Source: Halobacillus sp. Marseille-P3879 (GTDB lineage Bacteria; Bacillota; Bacilli; Bacillales; Halobacillaceae). Taken from it: DNA of 64,000 bases. A model generated the notes under the pieces. That model was not told the origin of the DNA and ran no database searches. It saw only the letters and a list, made by a program, of their open reading frames with translations. Made by a program: the position numbers and the translations under genes. Within the stretch, counting starts at the first letter, position 1; each line of letters opens with the position of its first letter. This document shows positions 18,117-27,165 of this stretch, piece by piece. Location of the stretch: positions 434,001 through 498,000 of the forward strand of contig NZ_OESS01000001.1 in the NCBI RefSeq assembly GCF_900240285.1. The letters are read 5' to 3'.

Positions 18117-18413
18117 TTACCAATGGTATTCTTTTAAATTGACTTTTCGGTTTATGACGGTCACACCTTCACGCTCAAGCTCCTGCTGCTGATGAAAGGC
18201 GGTTTCTTCATCCTTTATAGCAATGAGTCCTTTAGAATTAATGACGCGATGCCACGGGAGGTTATATTTTTGACTCATCGAATGTAGAATACGAGCTACC
18301 TGCCTGGCCGCACGAGGATTCCCGGATTCACGGGCAATGCTGCCATACGTCATCACATACCCTTCAGGAATAGTTTGTATAGTATTGATCACTTTTTCAG
18401 TAAAGGGAAGCAT
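18117..18413 (-). CDS. Alkyltransferase-like protein (ATL, MGMT family without the active cysteine)
   Basis: 98 aa matching the C-terminal DNA-binding domain of O6-alkylguanine transferases: YVMTYGSIARESGNPRAARQVARIL with the arginine finger, and PWHRVI where true enzymes have PCHRV. Trp54 replaces the alkyl-accepting cysteine, so it can bind but not repair O6-alkylguanine. Characterised ATLs (E. coli YbaZ, yeast Atl1) flag the lesion for nucleotide excision repair. AAAAGGAG precedes the ATG. Co-transcribed with the PD-(D/E)XK gene. Confidence 0.9.
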   Translation of the reverse strand: MLPFTEKVINTIQTIPEGYVMTYGSIARESGNPRAARQVARILHSMSQKYNLPWHRVINSKGLIAIKDEETAFHQQQELEREGVTVINRKVNLKEYHW

Positions 18414-18509
18414 AGCAAAAACTCCTTTTTCAGCGTTCAGGAGAATAGCCGAACCATAATATAATTTGGTACAATTCAGCTAAATAATATTGAGAACGGA
18501 GACCTAAGA

Positions 18510-19313
18510 ATGAGTATACCACGAGCATTAACCATAGCAGGATCTGCTGCCCAGGGAAGTGCAGGCATTCAAGCAGACCTTAAAACATTTCAAGAATTAG
18601 ACGTTTACGGTATGAGTGCAGTTACAGCCATTGTAGCCAATAATTCCACAACAGAACAAGGGATATTTACTCACCCCCTCCAGGCTATAGAAGCACAAAT
18701 CCATGCATCCTTTGAGCATGTAGAGCCGCAGGCGTTAAAAACAGGCATGCTTTTCACAGAGAAAATCATCGATCGTACAAGTGAGCTTATCTCTTATTAT
18801 GGAATCAAAAATGTTGTAGTCGACCCGGTTATGATTGGAAAAATGGGGTCTCAGCTTCTTCAGGATGAGGCAATTGAAGCATTGTCGAAACACCTGCTGC
18901 CGACAGCCACAATTATTACACCGAATTTAGAAGAAGCAGCAAGACTATTGAATATCTCTACCCCGGATTCACCCACAGCAATGGAGAGGGCAGCCCGTGA
19001 ACTGCACCATACAGGAGCCCAATATGTGCTCATTAAGGGAGGATCCTTAAAGGAATATCCTGCAATCGACATCCTTTATGATGGAGAAGAGATGGTCTAT
19101 CTGGAGTCCGAACGAGTCCCTACGATTCATACGAGTGGAGCCGGTTGTACGTATTCTGCAGCAATTACTGCCGAACTAGCGAAGGGGAATTCAGTGGAAG
19201 AATCTGTTCGAACGGCTAAGGAATTTGTAACAGCAGCAATCGAATACGCCCTTTCATTTAACCGGGGAATTGGATCTACAAATCACGCAGCTCACCGAAA
19301 ATATTATAGGTAG
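18510..19313 (+). CDS. pdxK: PdxK/ThiD-family pyridoxine or hydroxymethylpyrimidine kinase
   Basis: 267 aa ribokinase-fold kinase: ALTIAGS at the start, GIQADLKTFQELDVYGM, VVDPVMIGK, ITPNLEEA and the ATP/anion-hole segment HTSGAGCTYSAAITAELAKG. The tail AKEFVTAAIEYAL recalls Bacillus PdxK more than ThiD. The first loop reads GSAAQGSAG rather than GSDxxGGAG, losing the usual aspartate, so substrate choice (pyridoxal against HMP) is uncertain. The next gene begins 13 bp after the stop. Confidence 0.75.
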   Translation: MSIPRALTIAGSAAQGSAGIQADLKTFQELDVYGMSAVTAIVANNSTTEQGIFTHPLQAIEAQIHASFEHVEPQALKTGMLFTEKIIDRTSELISYYGIKNVVVDPVMIGKMGSQLLQDEAIEALSKHLLPTATIITPNLEEAARLLNISTPDSPTAMERAARELHHTGAQYVLIKGGSLKEYPAIDILYDGEEMVYLESERVPTIHTSGAGCTYSAAITAELAKGNSVEESVRTAKEFVTAAIEYALSFNRGIGSTNHAAHRKYYR

Positions 19314-19326
19314 GGGAGGGATCAAC

Positions 19327-19973
19327 TTGAAGAATCGTCACCTGTTTTTAATAGGAAGTGGACCGCCTATGCCGGAAAAACTTGCTGAGAGCTTTGCAAG
19401 CCTACTGGAGAAAGGCCCCGTTGTCTTATTGTATAAACCGCGTAAAGATATGAGTATACAGGAATACTCTTCCGTTTTTACAGATCCAATTACTTCCCAT
19501 TCCCCTGATATTCCTTTTCATTTTATAAGGATAAAGGAATCGTATGAGGCTGACGAAGTAAAAAAACTAAAGTCTGCTGGTGGCTTAATGATAGGTGGGG
19601 GAGATACGGTGAAGTATCAGCAATATATTGCTGAATCTGAATTAGCACCCATTATTAGAACCTTATACACAGCTGGAATTCCTATTGCTGGTTTTTCAGC
19701 AGGCGCTCTTATTGTACCTGACATGTGTGTTATATCAGCAAAAGACAATGAACAGGAAAGAACGCTTTATAAGAAAGGGCTGGGCCTGGTAAGAATAGAG
19801 CCCTGGCGGTTCACTATTTGAGCTGGAGGGAACAAAACCACCTCAGGAAGACCGTAAATGAGCTGAACGTGTCAGTTGGTTACGGAATAGATGAGAGGTC
19901 AGGAATTTATTTGGAAAACGAGACAGTAAAGGCCGCAGAGGGGTATGTTTATTTTGAAAATTCTTCTTCTTGA
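19327..19973 (+). pseudogene. Frameshifted peptidase E / S51 (cyanophycinase-like) gene
   Basis: Starts at TTG 19327 with AGGGGAGGG ahead. The first frame gives about 155 residues of a class I amidotransferase-like hydrolase: GGLMIGGGDTVKYQ and the serine nucleophile elbow GIPIAGFSAGAL. It then loses frame near 19789-19797 and stops at 19821. A different frame picks up at once with ALAVHYLSWREQNHLRK and GYGIDERSGIYLE, the conserved end of the family, to a stop at 19973. One indel therefore splits an otherwise complete gene. The catalytic serine remains, but the C-terminal part is lost unless frameshifting or a sequence error is responsible. Confidence 0.75.
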
Positions 19974-20002
19974 ACGTTTGCAGAAAGAAAAGGATGAAAT
20001 TG

Positions 20003-20443
20003 ATGTCCAAAAAGAAACCATTTAACGAATTAGATGGAAAAACTAAAATGATGGTGATTACGAGCCTGACTTTTTTAGTGTTATTAGGATTATTCTTTCT
20101 TCTCGGTGTGTTCTTCCTTGGCATGGTCGGTTTGTTTAAGCTTTTAGGAGTGAGCTATGAGTCGAACCGCTCTCTTGTATTGTTCGGTATGCTCGTGTTT
20201 GCAGTAGGATTTTTGTTTGAAGCATTGGCCAAGCTCATCAAAGCCTCCAAAGTAAAAAAAGCAGGACTACAGGCGATTATAGCCGTAGACCTACTTTTTA
20301 CATGGGTTACGGTTTACATTGTAGATGAAATAATTACAGGGGTTACCATGCACTTTTGGTCGCAGTGGATTTTTGCTTTGTTATTAGTAGCGGTAGACTA
20401 TGCATTCGATGATCGAAAAATAAAAAGAGAAAAACTCGCTTAG
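20003..20443 (+). CDS. Four-helix membrane protein, probable YrvL family
   Basis: 146 aa; ATG 20003 has AAGGA eight bases ahead. Four hydrophobic segments (about residues 18-45, 57-75, 88-105, 115-133) with a positively charged N-terminus and KLIKASKVKK loop. The pattern FFLGMVGLFKLLGVSYES and TVYIVDEIITGVTM resembles the YrvL family, a regulator linked in B. subtilis to the SigO-RsoA system, but I recognise it only loosely. It starts 30 bp after the frameshifted peptidase gene and ends inside a bidirectional terminator. Confidence 0.6.
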   Translation: MSKKKPFNELDGKTKMMVITSLTFLVLLGLFFLLGVFFLGMVGLFKLLGVSYESNRSLVLFGMLVFAVGFLFEALAKLIKASKVKKAGLQAIIAVDLLFTWVTVYIVDEIITGVTMHFWSQWIFALLLVAVDYAFDDRKIKREKLA

Positions 20444-20469
20444 CCTGGATGGGTCTAAGCGAGTTCTTT
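20433..20469. terminator. Bidirectional terminator between the YrvL-like gene and trhO
   Basis: Perfect eleven-base arms AACTCGCTTAG (20433-20443) / CTAAGCGAGTT (20455-20465) with TTTT after and AAAA before. The left arm contains the stop codon of the membrane-protein gene. Confidence 0.85.
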
Positions 20470-21410
20470 TAACCGGAAATGCGGTCATATTTATCAATTT
20501 GCTTTTGACGCTCTGCATCCCAGCGGTTCTCGGGATGTTCTTTGCATTCAGTAGTACATGCAGCATGCTGTTCGATTTCACAGTCCTCGCAGCATACATA
20601 CTGACGATTGCAAATTGGGTTGCTGCAGTTGATCATACGATCTTCTGCTTTTCCACAATGTTCACATTCTGCTACTACTTTGTCTTCTACCTGGTTAACT
20701 GGTACGGCAATACGTTCGTCAAACACGTACATTTTACCGTCGAAGAGCTCTCCTTTTACTTCTGGATCTTTACCGTAGGTGGTAATGCCGCCTTCCAGCT
20801 GGTAAACATCTTCTACGCCATTTTTCTTAAGAATACCAGTCAGTTTTTCACAGCGGATGCCGCCTGTGCAATACGTAAGAACTTTCTTGTCCTTCCACTC
20901 ATCTGCATTTTCAGCAATCCATTCAGGAAATTCGCGGGAATGATCAACCCCCGGGCGAATAGCATTGCGGAAATGGCCGATCCGATATTCATATTCGTTA
21001 CGCCCGTCGATGACAATTGTATCTTCATCCTGCAGCATTTCATGAAACTCTTTTGGCTTGAGATGCTTGCCGCCAAACTTCTTCGGGTCGATATCATCAT
21101 TTTCGATGCTCCAGTTTACAAGCTCTGGCTTCACACGGCAGTGCATTTTTTTGAAAGCGTGGCCATCGTGTTCATCGACTTTAAAGTGAATGTCAGCAAA
21201 ACGCTCATCTGAACGTACGTAATCCATATATTGTTCAACCTGCTCCACGGTACCCGATACCGTTCCGTTAATCCCTTCTGGGGAAACGATGATACGGCCG
21301 CGAAGTCCTAAGTCTTTGCAGTATGTTAAATGGTCTTGGCAATACTCTTCATAATCAGGTAAATCAACGTATTTGTAGTACAACAGAACTCGATAATCTT
21401 GTGAGCTCAT
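20469..21410 (-). CDS. trhO: tRNA uridine(34) hydroxylase, rhodanese-type (TrhO)
   Basis: 313 aa from ATG 21410 with AGGAGG ahead. The N-domain (LLYYKYVDLPDYEEY, GRIIVSPEGINGTVSG) is followed by a rhodanese domain with TIVIDGRNEYEYRIGHF and active-loop cysteine in TYCTGGIRCEK, and a C-terminal cysteine-rich segment (ECEHCG, CSNPICNRQYVCCEDC) likely binding zinc. TrhO makes 5-hydroxyuridine at the tRNA wobble base, the first step to methoxyuridine. Single gene; confident. Confidence 0.93.
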   Translation of the reverse strand: MSSQDYRVLLYYKYVDLPDYEEYCQDHLTYCKDLGLRGRIIVSPEGINGTVSGTVEQVEQYMDYVRSDERFADIHFKVDEHDGHAFKKMHCRVKPELVNWSIENDDIDPKKFGGKHLKPKEFHEMLQDEDTIVIDGRNEYEYRIGHFRNAIRPGVDHSREFPEWIAENADEWKDKKVLTYCTGGIRCEKLTGILKKNGVEDVYQLEGGITTYGKDPEVKGELFDGKMYVFDERIAVPVNQVEDKVVAECEHCGKAEDRMINCSNPICNRQYVCCEDCEIEQHAACTTECKEHPENRWDAERQKQIDKYDRISG

Positions 21411-21539
21411 GGTGATTCCTCCTATATTCATTACTGCTTTATATACAAAAACATAAATGTCCATATTTCATCATATTCGATTTTTTCAAGAATAGCAAAT
21501 GGCATTTTTTTGAACATCTTTTTTCAAAAGTTAAAAGGG

Positions 21540-21745
21540 GTTGGAACAAAATTGAATAAAAACATAAAATAATCCGAACGATTTCAATAAAATCGTTCGG
21601 ATTATTTATACGCCAAGAAAGGATTTCCCCCACCGCTCCGTCAAAGTGCGTCGCATTTTCGTGGACACGGCCTCAGCTTACTTAAAAGGTAAAGAGCACT
21701 TTCCTACGGGTGTTTCGGCTCGGGCTGTTCCCATAGGAGTCTTAA
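21540..21745. repeat. Interspersed repeat, copy B (right end lost)
   Basis: Begins GTTGGAACAAAATTGAATAA, with a perfect 17-base-arm hairpin (21567-21583 / 21591-21607) around TAATCCGAACGATT, then the GC-rich core ending near GGAGTCTTAAG. The right-hand inverted end seen in copy A is missing: sequence switches to the 3' end of the nicotinamidase gene within a few bases of its stop. It separates trhO from that gene. Confidence 0.75.
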
Positions 21746-21748
21746 GGA

Positions 21749-22297
21749 CTACTTCACGGTGGCACCTAATACATTTTTGAAATGTTCAAGAGCCCATTCA
21801 TGTCCTGTTTGATTAAAGCTTGCGACGGCGTTTTTATGAACGACCAGCTTATAACCAAGGTTATAAGCTTCAACAGCGGTATGCAGTACGCAAATGTCTG
21901 TGCATACTCCGATCAGGTGCAGCTCAGTGATACCTCGTTCCCTTAGTTTCAGGTCTAAACGGGTGCCGGCAAACGCACTGTATCTCGTTTTGTCCATGTG
22001 GAGTACATTGGAGTTAGTGTTATTTAATTCGTAAACTTCCTGCAGTTTCCCGTAAATAGTCCTTCCGCGTGTATCTCTAATGTTATGGGGAGGAAAGAGC
22101 TTTGCTTCCGGATGGTAAGGATCCTCTTTTTCATGAACATCTACTGCAAAAACTACATACTCTTTCTCATCAATAAAATTCTTTGTTAATCTGACAATAT
22201 TATCTTCTATACTTTGGCCGGGTTCCCCACACGACAACGCTCCGTCGTCTGCCACAAAATCGTAGGTGTAATCAATCACAATTAATGCTTTTTCCAT
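21749..22297 (-). CDS. pncA: Nicotinamidase / isochorismatase-family cysteine hydrolase
   Basis: 182 aa. Catalytic triad candidates: Asp9 in IVIDYTYDF, a lysine in MDKTRYSAF and the cysteine in GVCTDICVLHTA. The metal-binding D-x-H pair appears in VDVHEKEDPYHPE. These fit nicotinamidase (nicotinamide to nicotinate, NAD salvage) and B. subtilis YueJ. A repeat copy abuts its stop codon, yet the C-terminus looks full length. Confidence 0.85.
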   Translation of the reverse strand: MEKALIVIDYTYDFVADDGALSCGEPGQSIEDNIVRLTKNFIDEKEYVVFAVDVHEKEDPYHPEAKLFPPHNIRDTRGRTIYGKLQEVYELNNTNSNVLHMDKTRYSAFAGTRLDLKLRERGITELHLIGVCTDICVLHTAVEAYNLGYKLVVHKNAVASFNQTGHEWALEHFKNVLGATVK

Positions 22298-22356
22298 TTA
22301 ACGTAAACACCCCTTGTGAACTGTATATACACTTATAGTAACACAAGAGAAGGGAT

Positions 22357-23541
22357 TTAGGCAGAGGGCGCATCTGCGATAGAATGAGGGCTCTTCCTAA
22401 CGGCTGCCACTAATACGACTCCACACAATATTAATAATCCGCTTGTCACAAAAAATACAGAAGAGAAGCCATACCACCCTGACAGCATTCCGCCTAATGC
22501 AGGGCCGATAATATTACCCAGGAACCTTAAGCTTGTATTGTAACCGAGCACCTCTCCCTGCATGGCAATAGGGGCTTCCTGACGAATATAAGCAGTTCTC
22601 ACTGGAATAATCCCACCGATAGATATGCCTAACAAAAAACGTAAAACGACAAGCTGCCAAATGTTTGTAACAAATGCAGCTGGAAAATACACAATACCTG
22701 CCATAAATAAAAGGAATATTAGAATCCTGATGTAGCCTTGCTTATCAGCAATCGTGCCCCAGCGTCTAGCCATCATTAAATTGCCAAGCCCGGCAGCGGA
22801 AAAAGCAATACCTGAGAATAAAGCTAAATTCTCAGGTCCGTGAAGGTCTTCTACATAAAGGGAAAGAATCGGCTGGATGCTGAAATGGGCAACTTGAATA
22901 AATAGAGAGATTACCATAACGACCAGCAGTACTGGGTTTTTTAAAATATGAGAGAGCACTTCTTTTGATGTATAGCTGGACTTCTCAGCTTCCTCTTCTT
23001 CAATTTTCTGTTCCTGGATTCCAAAAAAGACAATAAAAGCAGAGATAAATACAAAAATTGAAACAAACTGAAAGGTTAGCCCGTACCCGATGGCATCAGC
23101 AATAACCCCTCCGATCATTGGTCCGAGAAGGGTTCCTGTAATACTTCCGGTCTGAAGCGTACCAAGGACTTTCCCGGCTATGTGTTTAGGAGTCTGCGTC
23201 GCAATTAAAGCTTGAGACATTGGAATGAACCCCGTGAAAATCCCCATAAAAAAACGCAGGAAAAAAAGTTCCCATACTGAATCAGCCAACCCCATCAGCA
23301 GTACGGATAAAGCTAACCCAGTAGAGGAAATAATCAATATCTTTCTTCTGCCATATCGATCTCCGACTTTTCCCCAAATCGGAGAGAAAATAAAAGCTGT
23401 GACAAAAGTAATTCCGAAAATCCACCCGGACCACGTTTGAACATAGGAACTGGAAAAGTCACCAAGGTCATCTATATATAAGGATAAAAAAGGCAGTACC
23501 ATCGTGATGCTGCCCGCAATAAAAAAGTTTGCGAACCACAT
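22357..23541 (-). CDS. MFS drug-efflux-type transporter
   Basis: 394 aa, about twelve membrane segments, with the motif GKVGDRYGRRKIL between helices 2 and 3 and PGMIGGVIADAIGYG-type antiporter region in helix 5 (GPMIGGVIADAIG). This is the DHA1 multidrug exporter group. The reading frame remains open upstream of the ATG at 23541 with family-like residues (TQEQRAKRNVWI), but no ATG, GTG or TTG occurs there, so the true start may be a rare codon (near 23580) preceded by AGGAAGAAGGG. It is divergent from the trehalose operon. Confidence 0.85.
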   Translation of the reverse strand: MWFANFFIAGSITMVLPFLSLYIDDLGDFSSSYVQTWSGWIFGITFVTAFIFSPIWGKVGDRYGRRKILIISSTGLALSVLLMGLADSVWELFFLRFFMGIFTGFIPMSQALIATQTPKHIAGKVLGTLQTGSITGTLLGPMIGGVIADAIGYGLTFQFVSIFVFISAFIVFFGIQEQKIEEEEAEKSSYTSKEVLSHILKNPVLLVVMVISLFIQVAHFSIQPILSLYVEDLHGPENLALFSGIAFSAAGLGNLMMARRWGTIADKQGYIRILIFLLFMAGIVYFPAAFVTNIWQLVVLRFLLGISIGGIIPVRTAYIRQEAPIAMQGEVLGYNTSLRFLGNIIGPALGGMLSGWYGFSSVFFVTSGLLILCGVVLVAAVRKSPHSIADAPSA

Positions 23542-23724
23542 GATCCAAACATTTCGTTTAGCTCTTTGTTCTTGTGTAAGGATAAGTATCCCTTCTTCCT
23601 CAAATGTTTCGCCACACTAAATATTTATACCATAACAGCCCTTTATTATAAAGGAAATAAACTGGAGTAAATCTTATAATTCAGGGAATCTATAAATAAT
23701 AAAAAATTTCCATTTATAAAACGC

Positions 23725-23777
23725 TTGCAAAACTTGTATATACAAATTATAATCATAACTGAATTTTGTATAGACAA
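23725..23777 (+). promoter_or_regulatory. Trehalose promoter with two TreR operators
   Basis: A strong sigma-A promoter: TTGCAA (23725-23730), 17-base spacer, TATAAT (23748-23753). The perfect palindrome TTGTATATACAA (23734-23745), identical to the known Bacillus TreR half-site pair, fills the spacer. A second copy with one change, TTGTATAGACAA, lies at 23766-23777, in the start-site region. TreR from the third gene of the operon should bind both. Confidence 0.85.
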
Positions 23778-23785
23778 GTCACTCA

Positions 23786-23806
23786 GGAACATGGAAGCGT
23801 TTAAGT
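23786..23806. promoter_or_regulatory. Possible cre site downstream of the trehalose promoter
   Basis: TGGAAGCGTTTAAG (inside this span) agrees with the CcpA consensus TGNAANCGNTNNCA except at the last two bases. A similar partial match (TGCAAGCGTTTTAT, reverse strand) overlaps the -35 box. Either could mediate glucose repression; both are imperfect. Confidence 0.35.
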
Positions 23807-23814
23807 AGACTATC

Positions 23815-24004
23815 ATGTTTAGGAAGCTTTCTGGATATAAAGAGAAACGAGTGGAGGTGGTTAAGCAGGTCAAGGGTTGAGGTTATTGACTTTAAGGAAG
23901 TGCTGGAGCCTGTTTTTTGCGGAAAAATGACGGGTGAAGGACTGGCATTTGAGCCGTCGGCCGCATGTGCCGCTGTACTTATGGAAGTCCCAAGGAATAA
24001 TTAG
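23815..24004 (+). pseudogene. Decayed EIIA(Glc)-type PTS domain fragment before treP
   Basis: From ATG 23815 one frame reads MFRKLSGYKEKRVEVVKQVKG and stops at 23880; the adjacent frame continues [20 protein letters not shown] then EGLAFEPS before degenerating and stopping at 24004. Together these align to the first half of a glucose-type EIIA (pattern V-x-x-P-V-x-G-E-V...V-P-D-P-V-F-x-x-K-M-G-x-G-x-A). The phospho-histidine region is gone. So a crr-like gene once stood here and has decayed by a frameshift and a deletion of its 3' half. TreP itself lacks an EIIA domain and must use one encoded elsewhere. Confidence 0.6.
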
Positions 24005-24017
24005 AGGAGGGAAGACT

Positions 24018-25427
24018 ATGAATCACAAAAAACAAGCCGAGTTAATTTTAGAGGCAATTGGCGGCAAAGAAAATATCAATGCTGCAACTCACTGTGTAAC
24101 ACGACTACGGTTAGCATTGAACGATGAAGGGATCGTGGATGATCAAAAATTAAATGATATAGAAGCGGTCAAAGGATCTTTTTCCACAAATGGACAGTTT
24201 CAAATTGTGATCGGACAAGGAACTGTAGATAAAGTATATAAGGAATTAGTAGCCATTGCGGGGATTGGAGAGTCTTCTAAAGAGGAAGTAAAAGAAGCCT
24301 CTGCTAAAAAAATGAACCCGCTGCAACGAGGCATAAAAACGTTAGCTGACATTTTTATTCCAATATTACCTGCCATCGTTACAGCTGGTTTATTATTAGG
24401 TATTAACAACATTTTAACGGGACCGGGAATCTTCTTTGATGAAGAATCCATTATTGATGTTTACCCTCAGTGGGAAGGTATAGCCAATATGATCTTCATT
24501 ATTGCCAATACCGCCTTTGCATTTCTTCCCGGGTTAATTGGCTGGTCAGCAGTTAAGCGTTTTGGTGGTAATCCGCTTCTTGGTATAGTGCTGGGTCTTG
24601 CTCTAGTTCACCCTGAACTCTTAAGTGCCTGGGAGTATGGTTCAGCCGTTGAAGAAGGCTCCGTCCCAGTTTGGAACTTATTTGGATGGGAAATTGATAA
24701 GATCGGCTATCAAGGTCAGGTGTTACCTGTCCTCGTCGCTGCCTGGGTGATGACGAAGATTGAACTCTTTATGCAGAAGCGTACCCCTGATGCCATTCAG
24801 CTCTTAGTCGTCGCTCCTGTAGCACTGCTTGTCACTGGTTTCCTAACGTTTATTCTAATTGGACCTGTCACCTTTGCAATTGGTAACTTTATAACAGATG
24901 GCTTAGTCGGTATCTTTGAGGCAGCTTCAGCTCTTGGAGGCTTCATTTACGGCGGTTTGTATGGAGTTATGGTTATTACAGGTATGCACCATACGTTCCT
25001 GGCTGTAGATATTCAGTTAATCGGAAGTACTGAAACAACTTTCTTATGGCCAATGCTGGCGTTATCAAATATTGCACAAGGTTCAGCCGCGTTTGCCATT
25101 ATGCTTGCTTCACGTGATGAAAAGCTTAAAGGGCTGGGGCTGTCCTCTGGTATATCTGCCTGGTTAGGTGTAACGGAACCGGCATTATTCGGTGTGAACC
25201 TGCGATTTAAATATCCATTTGTAATTGCAATCTCTTCCTCAGCGATCGCCGGACTGTACATTTCCTCTCAAGGCGTACTGGCTAACTCAATTGGAGTCGG
25301 CGGTGTACCTGGAATATTTTCTATTGTAACGCAGTATTGGTTTGACTTTATTATTGGTATGGTTATCGTTATTGTTGTTCCAATTATAGCGACTTACCTT
25401 TATGCCAAACGTAAACGTGATGTATAA
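24018..25427 (+). CDS. treP: PTS trehalose-specific EIIBC component
   Basis: 469 aa from ATG 24018 (AGAGGAGGG ahead). Residues 1-85 are the EIIB domain with the phospho-cysteine in [13 protein letters not shown]; residues about 105-465 are the membrane EIIC domain (about ten segments; [18 protein letters not shown] and [12 protein letters not shown]). It imports trehalose as trehalose-6-phosphate. No EIIA domain is attached. First intact gene of treP-treA-treR, behind TreR operators. Confidence 0.94.
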   Translation: MNHKKQAELILEAIGGKENINAATHCVTRLRLALNDEGIVDDQKLNDIEAVKGSFSTNGQFQIVIGQGTVDKVYKELVAIAGIGESSKEEVKEASAKKMNPLQRGIKTLADIFIPILPAIVTAGLLLGINNILTGPGIFFDEESIIDVYPQWEGIANMIFIIANTAFAFLPGLIGWSAVKRFGGNPLLGIVLGLALVHPELLSAWEYGSAVEEGSVPVWNLFGWEIDKIGYQGQVLPVLVAAWVMTKIELFMQKRTPDAIQLLVVAPVALLVTGFLTFILIGPVTFAIGNFITDGLVGIFEAASALGGFIYGGLYGVMVITGMHHTFLAVDIQLIGSTETTFLWPMLALSNIAQGSAAFAIMLASRDEKLKGLGLSSGISAWLGVTEPALFGVNLRFKYPFVIAISSSAIAGLYISSQGVLANSIGVGGVPGIFSIVTQYWFDFIIGMVIVIVVPIIATYLYAKRKRDV

Positions 25428-25455
25428 AGACTGATTAGAAATGGAGGAAGCTCAT

Positions 25456-27141
25456 ATGACCGCACAACCATGGTGGAAAAAAGCTGTCGTTTATCAGATT
25501 TATCCAAAAAGCTTTAATGATACAACAGGAAATGGTGTGGGCGACATCCAGGGTATCATTGAAAAATTAGATTATTTAAATACACTCGGGGTCGATGTGC
25601 TGTGGCTGACCCCGATGTATAAATCCCCTCAGAACGACAACGGGTATGACATTAGCGACTACTACGACATTCATGATGAATATGGAACGATGCAGGATTT
25701 CGAACGGCTTCTAGAAGAAACGCACAAGCGCGGAATGAAGTTGATTATGGATATTGTAATCAACCATACTTCTACAGAACATGAATGGTTCCAGGAATCA
25801 AGGAAATCAAAAGACAACCCTTACCGCGACTACTATATCTGGAAAGACCCTGTTAATGGAGGCCCTCCAAGCAACTGGCAGTCCAAGTTCGGAGGTAATG
25901 CCTGGGAGTATGATGAGAAAACAGACCAGTATTATTTACACTTATTCGATGTTACTCAAGCAGATCTCAATTGGGAAAATAAAGAAGTAAGAGAGAAGCT
26001 TTACGAAATGATGCGGTTCTGGGGAGAGAAAGGAGTAGACGGCTTCCGCCTGGATGTGATTAACCTTATCTCCAAGGATCAGGACTTTCCTGACGATGAT
26101 GGTGCTGTGGCGCCGGGAGACGGACGTAAATTTTATACGGACGGACCCAAAGTTCATGATTATATGCAGGAGATGAATCGGGAAGTCTTCACTCCTTATG
26201 ACTTAATGACGGTAGGGGAGATGTCATCTACAACCATCGAGCATTGTATCCGCTATACGGCTCCTGAACGTAATGAATTGAGCATGACTTTCAATTTTCA
26301 TCATCTGAAAGTGGACTACCCCAATGGCGAAAAGTGGACAAAAGCGCCATTTGATTTTCAGGAACTCAAACAAATCCTATCAACGTGGCAGGAGAGAATG
26401 CATGAAGGAAGCGGATGGAATGCTTTGTTCTGGTGCAACCACGACCAGCCTCGTGTATTATCTAGGTTTGGGGATGATGAGAACTACCCTGAAGAATCAG
26501 GGAAAATGCTTGCCACTACCATTCATATGATGCAGGGGACTCCGTATATTTACCAGGGTGAAGAGTTCGGTATGACGAATCCTAAGTTTGAATCCATTTC
26601 TCAGTATCGGGACGTTGAATCTCTGAATGCCTTTCAGATAATGAAGGAAAAAGGTATGACTGAAGAGGAGATTATTGATATTTTAAAACAGAAGTCGCGC
26701 GATAATTCACGTACACCTGTCCAGTGGAGCGATGAGGAACAAGCCGGGTTTACAACGGGTATTCCATGGATCCCTGTTGCAAGCAACTACCCAGAAGTAA
26801 ATGCGGAGAAAGTCATGAACGAGGAAAATTCAATTTTTACCCATTATCAGAAGCTGAATAGACTGCGTAAAACGCATGATATTATTACTCATGGAAACTA
26901 CAAGTGGGTGGATCAAAGCGACGAGCGCGTCTTCGCTTATACAAGGGAATGGAACGGAGAAGCCCTGCTTGTCGTGAACAACTTCTACGGAGAAGAAACC
27001 ACCTTTACTCTTCCTTCAGAAGTTGAGTTTCAAGGAGAGCCCGAAATTCTTATTAGTAACTACGATCAGCCAGAAGCCAATTATCAGAAACTGAACCTGC
27101 GGCCTTACGAATCCATCGTTTACCATTTTCACACAAAGTGA
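25456..27141 (+). CDS. treA: Trehalose-6-phosphate hydrolase (phospho-alpha-1,1-glucosidase)
   Basis: 561 aa GH13 enzyme: VVYQIYPKSFNDT, IMDIVINHTS, nucleophile region GFRLDVINLI, acid/base VGEMSST and FWCNHDQPR. ATG 25456 follows TGGAGGAAG. It splits trehalose-6-phosphate into glucose and glucose-6-phosphate. It lies 28 bp after treP and 24 bp before treR, which fixes the substrate among related oligo-1,6-glucosidases. Confidence 0.94.
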   Translation: MTAQPWWKKAVVYQIYPKSFNDTTGNGVGDIQGIIEKLDYLNTLGVDVLWLTPMYKSPQNDNGYDISDYYDIHDEYGTMQDFERLLEETHKRGMKLIMDIVINHTSTEHEWFQESRKSKDNPYRDYYIWKDPVNGGPPSNWQSKFGGNAWEYDEKTDQYYLHLFDVTQADLNWENKEVREKLYEMMRFWGEKGVDGFRLDVINLISKDQDFPDDDGAVAPGDGRKFYTDGPKVHDYMQEMNREVFTPYDLMTVGEMSSTTIEHCIRYTAPERNELSMTFNFHHLKVDYPNGEKWTKAPFDFQELKQILSTWQERMHEGSGWNALFWCNHDQPRVLSRFGDDENYPEESGKMLATTIHMMQGTPYIYQGEEFGMTNPKFESISQYRDVESLNAFQIMKEKGMTEEEIIDILKQKSRDNSRTPVQWSDEEQAGFTTGIPWIPVASNYPEVNAEKVMNEENSIFTHYQKLNRLRKTHDIITHGNYKWVDQSDERVFAYTREWNGEALLVVNNFYGEETTFTLPSEVEFQGEPEILISNYDQPEANYQKLNLRPYESIVYHFHTK

Positions 27142-27165
27142 TAGGATAGTAGCGGTGATAAAACA

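Noticed and set aside
20499-21212. A 237-codon hydrophobic frame antisense to trhO
   Set aside because: Shadow of the trhO coding strand; trhO has a full family match and ribosome site.
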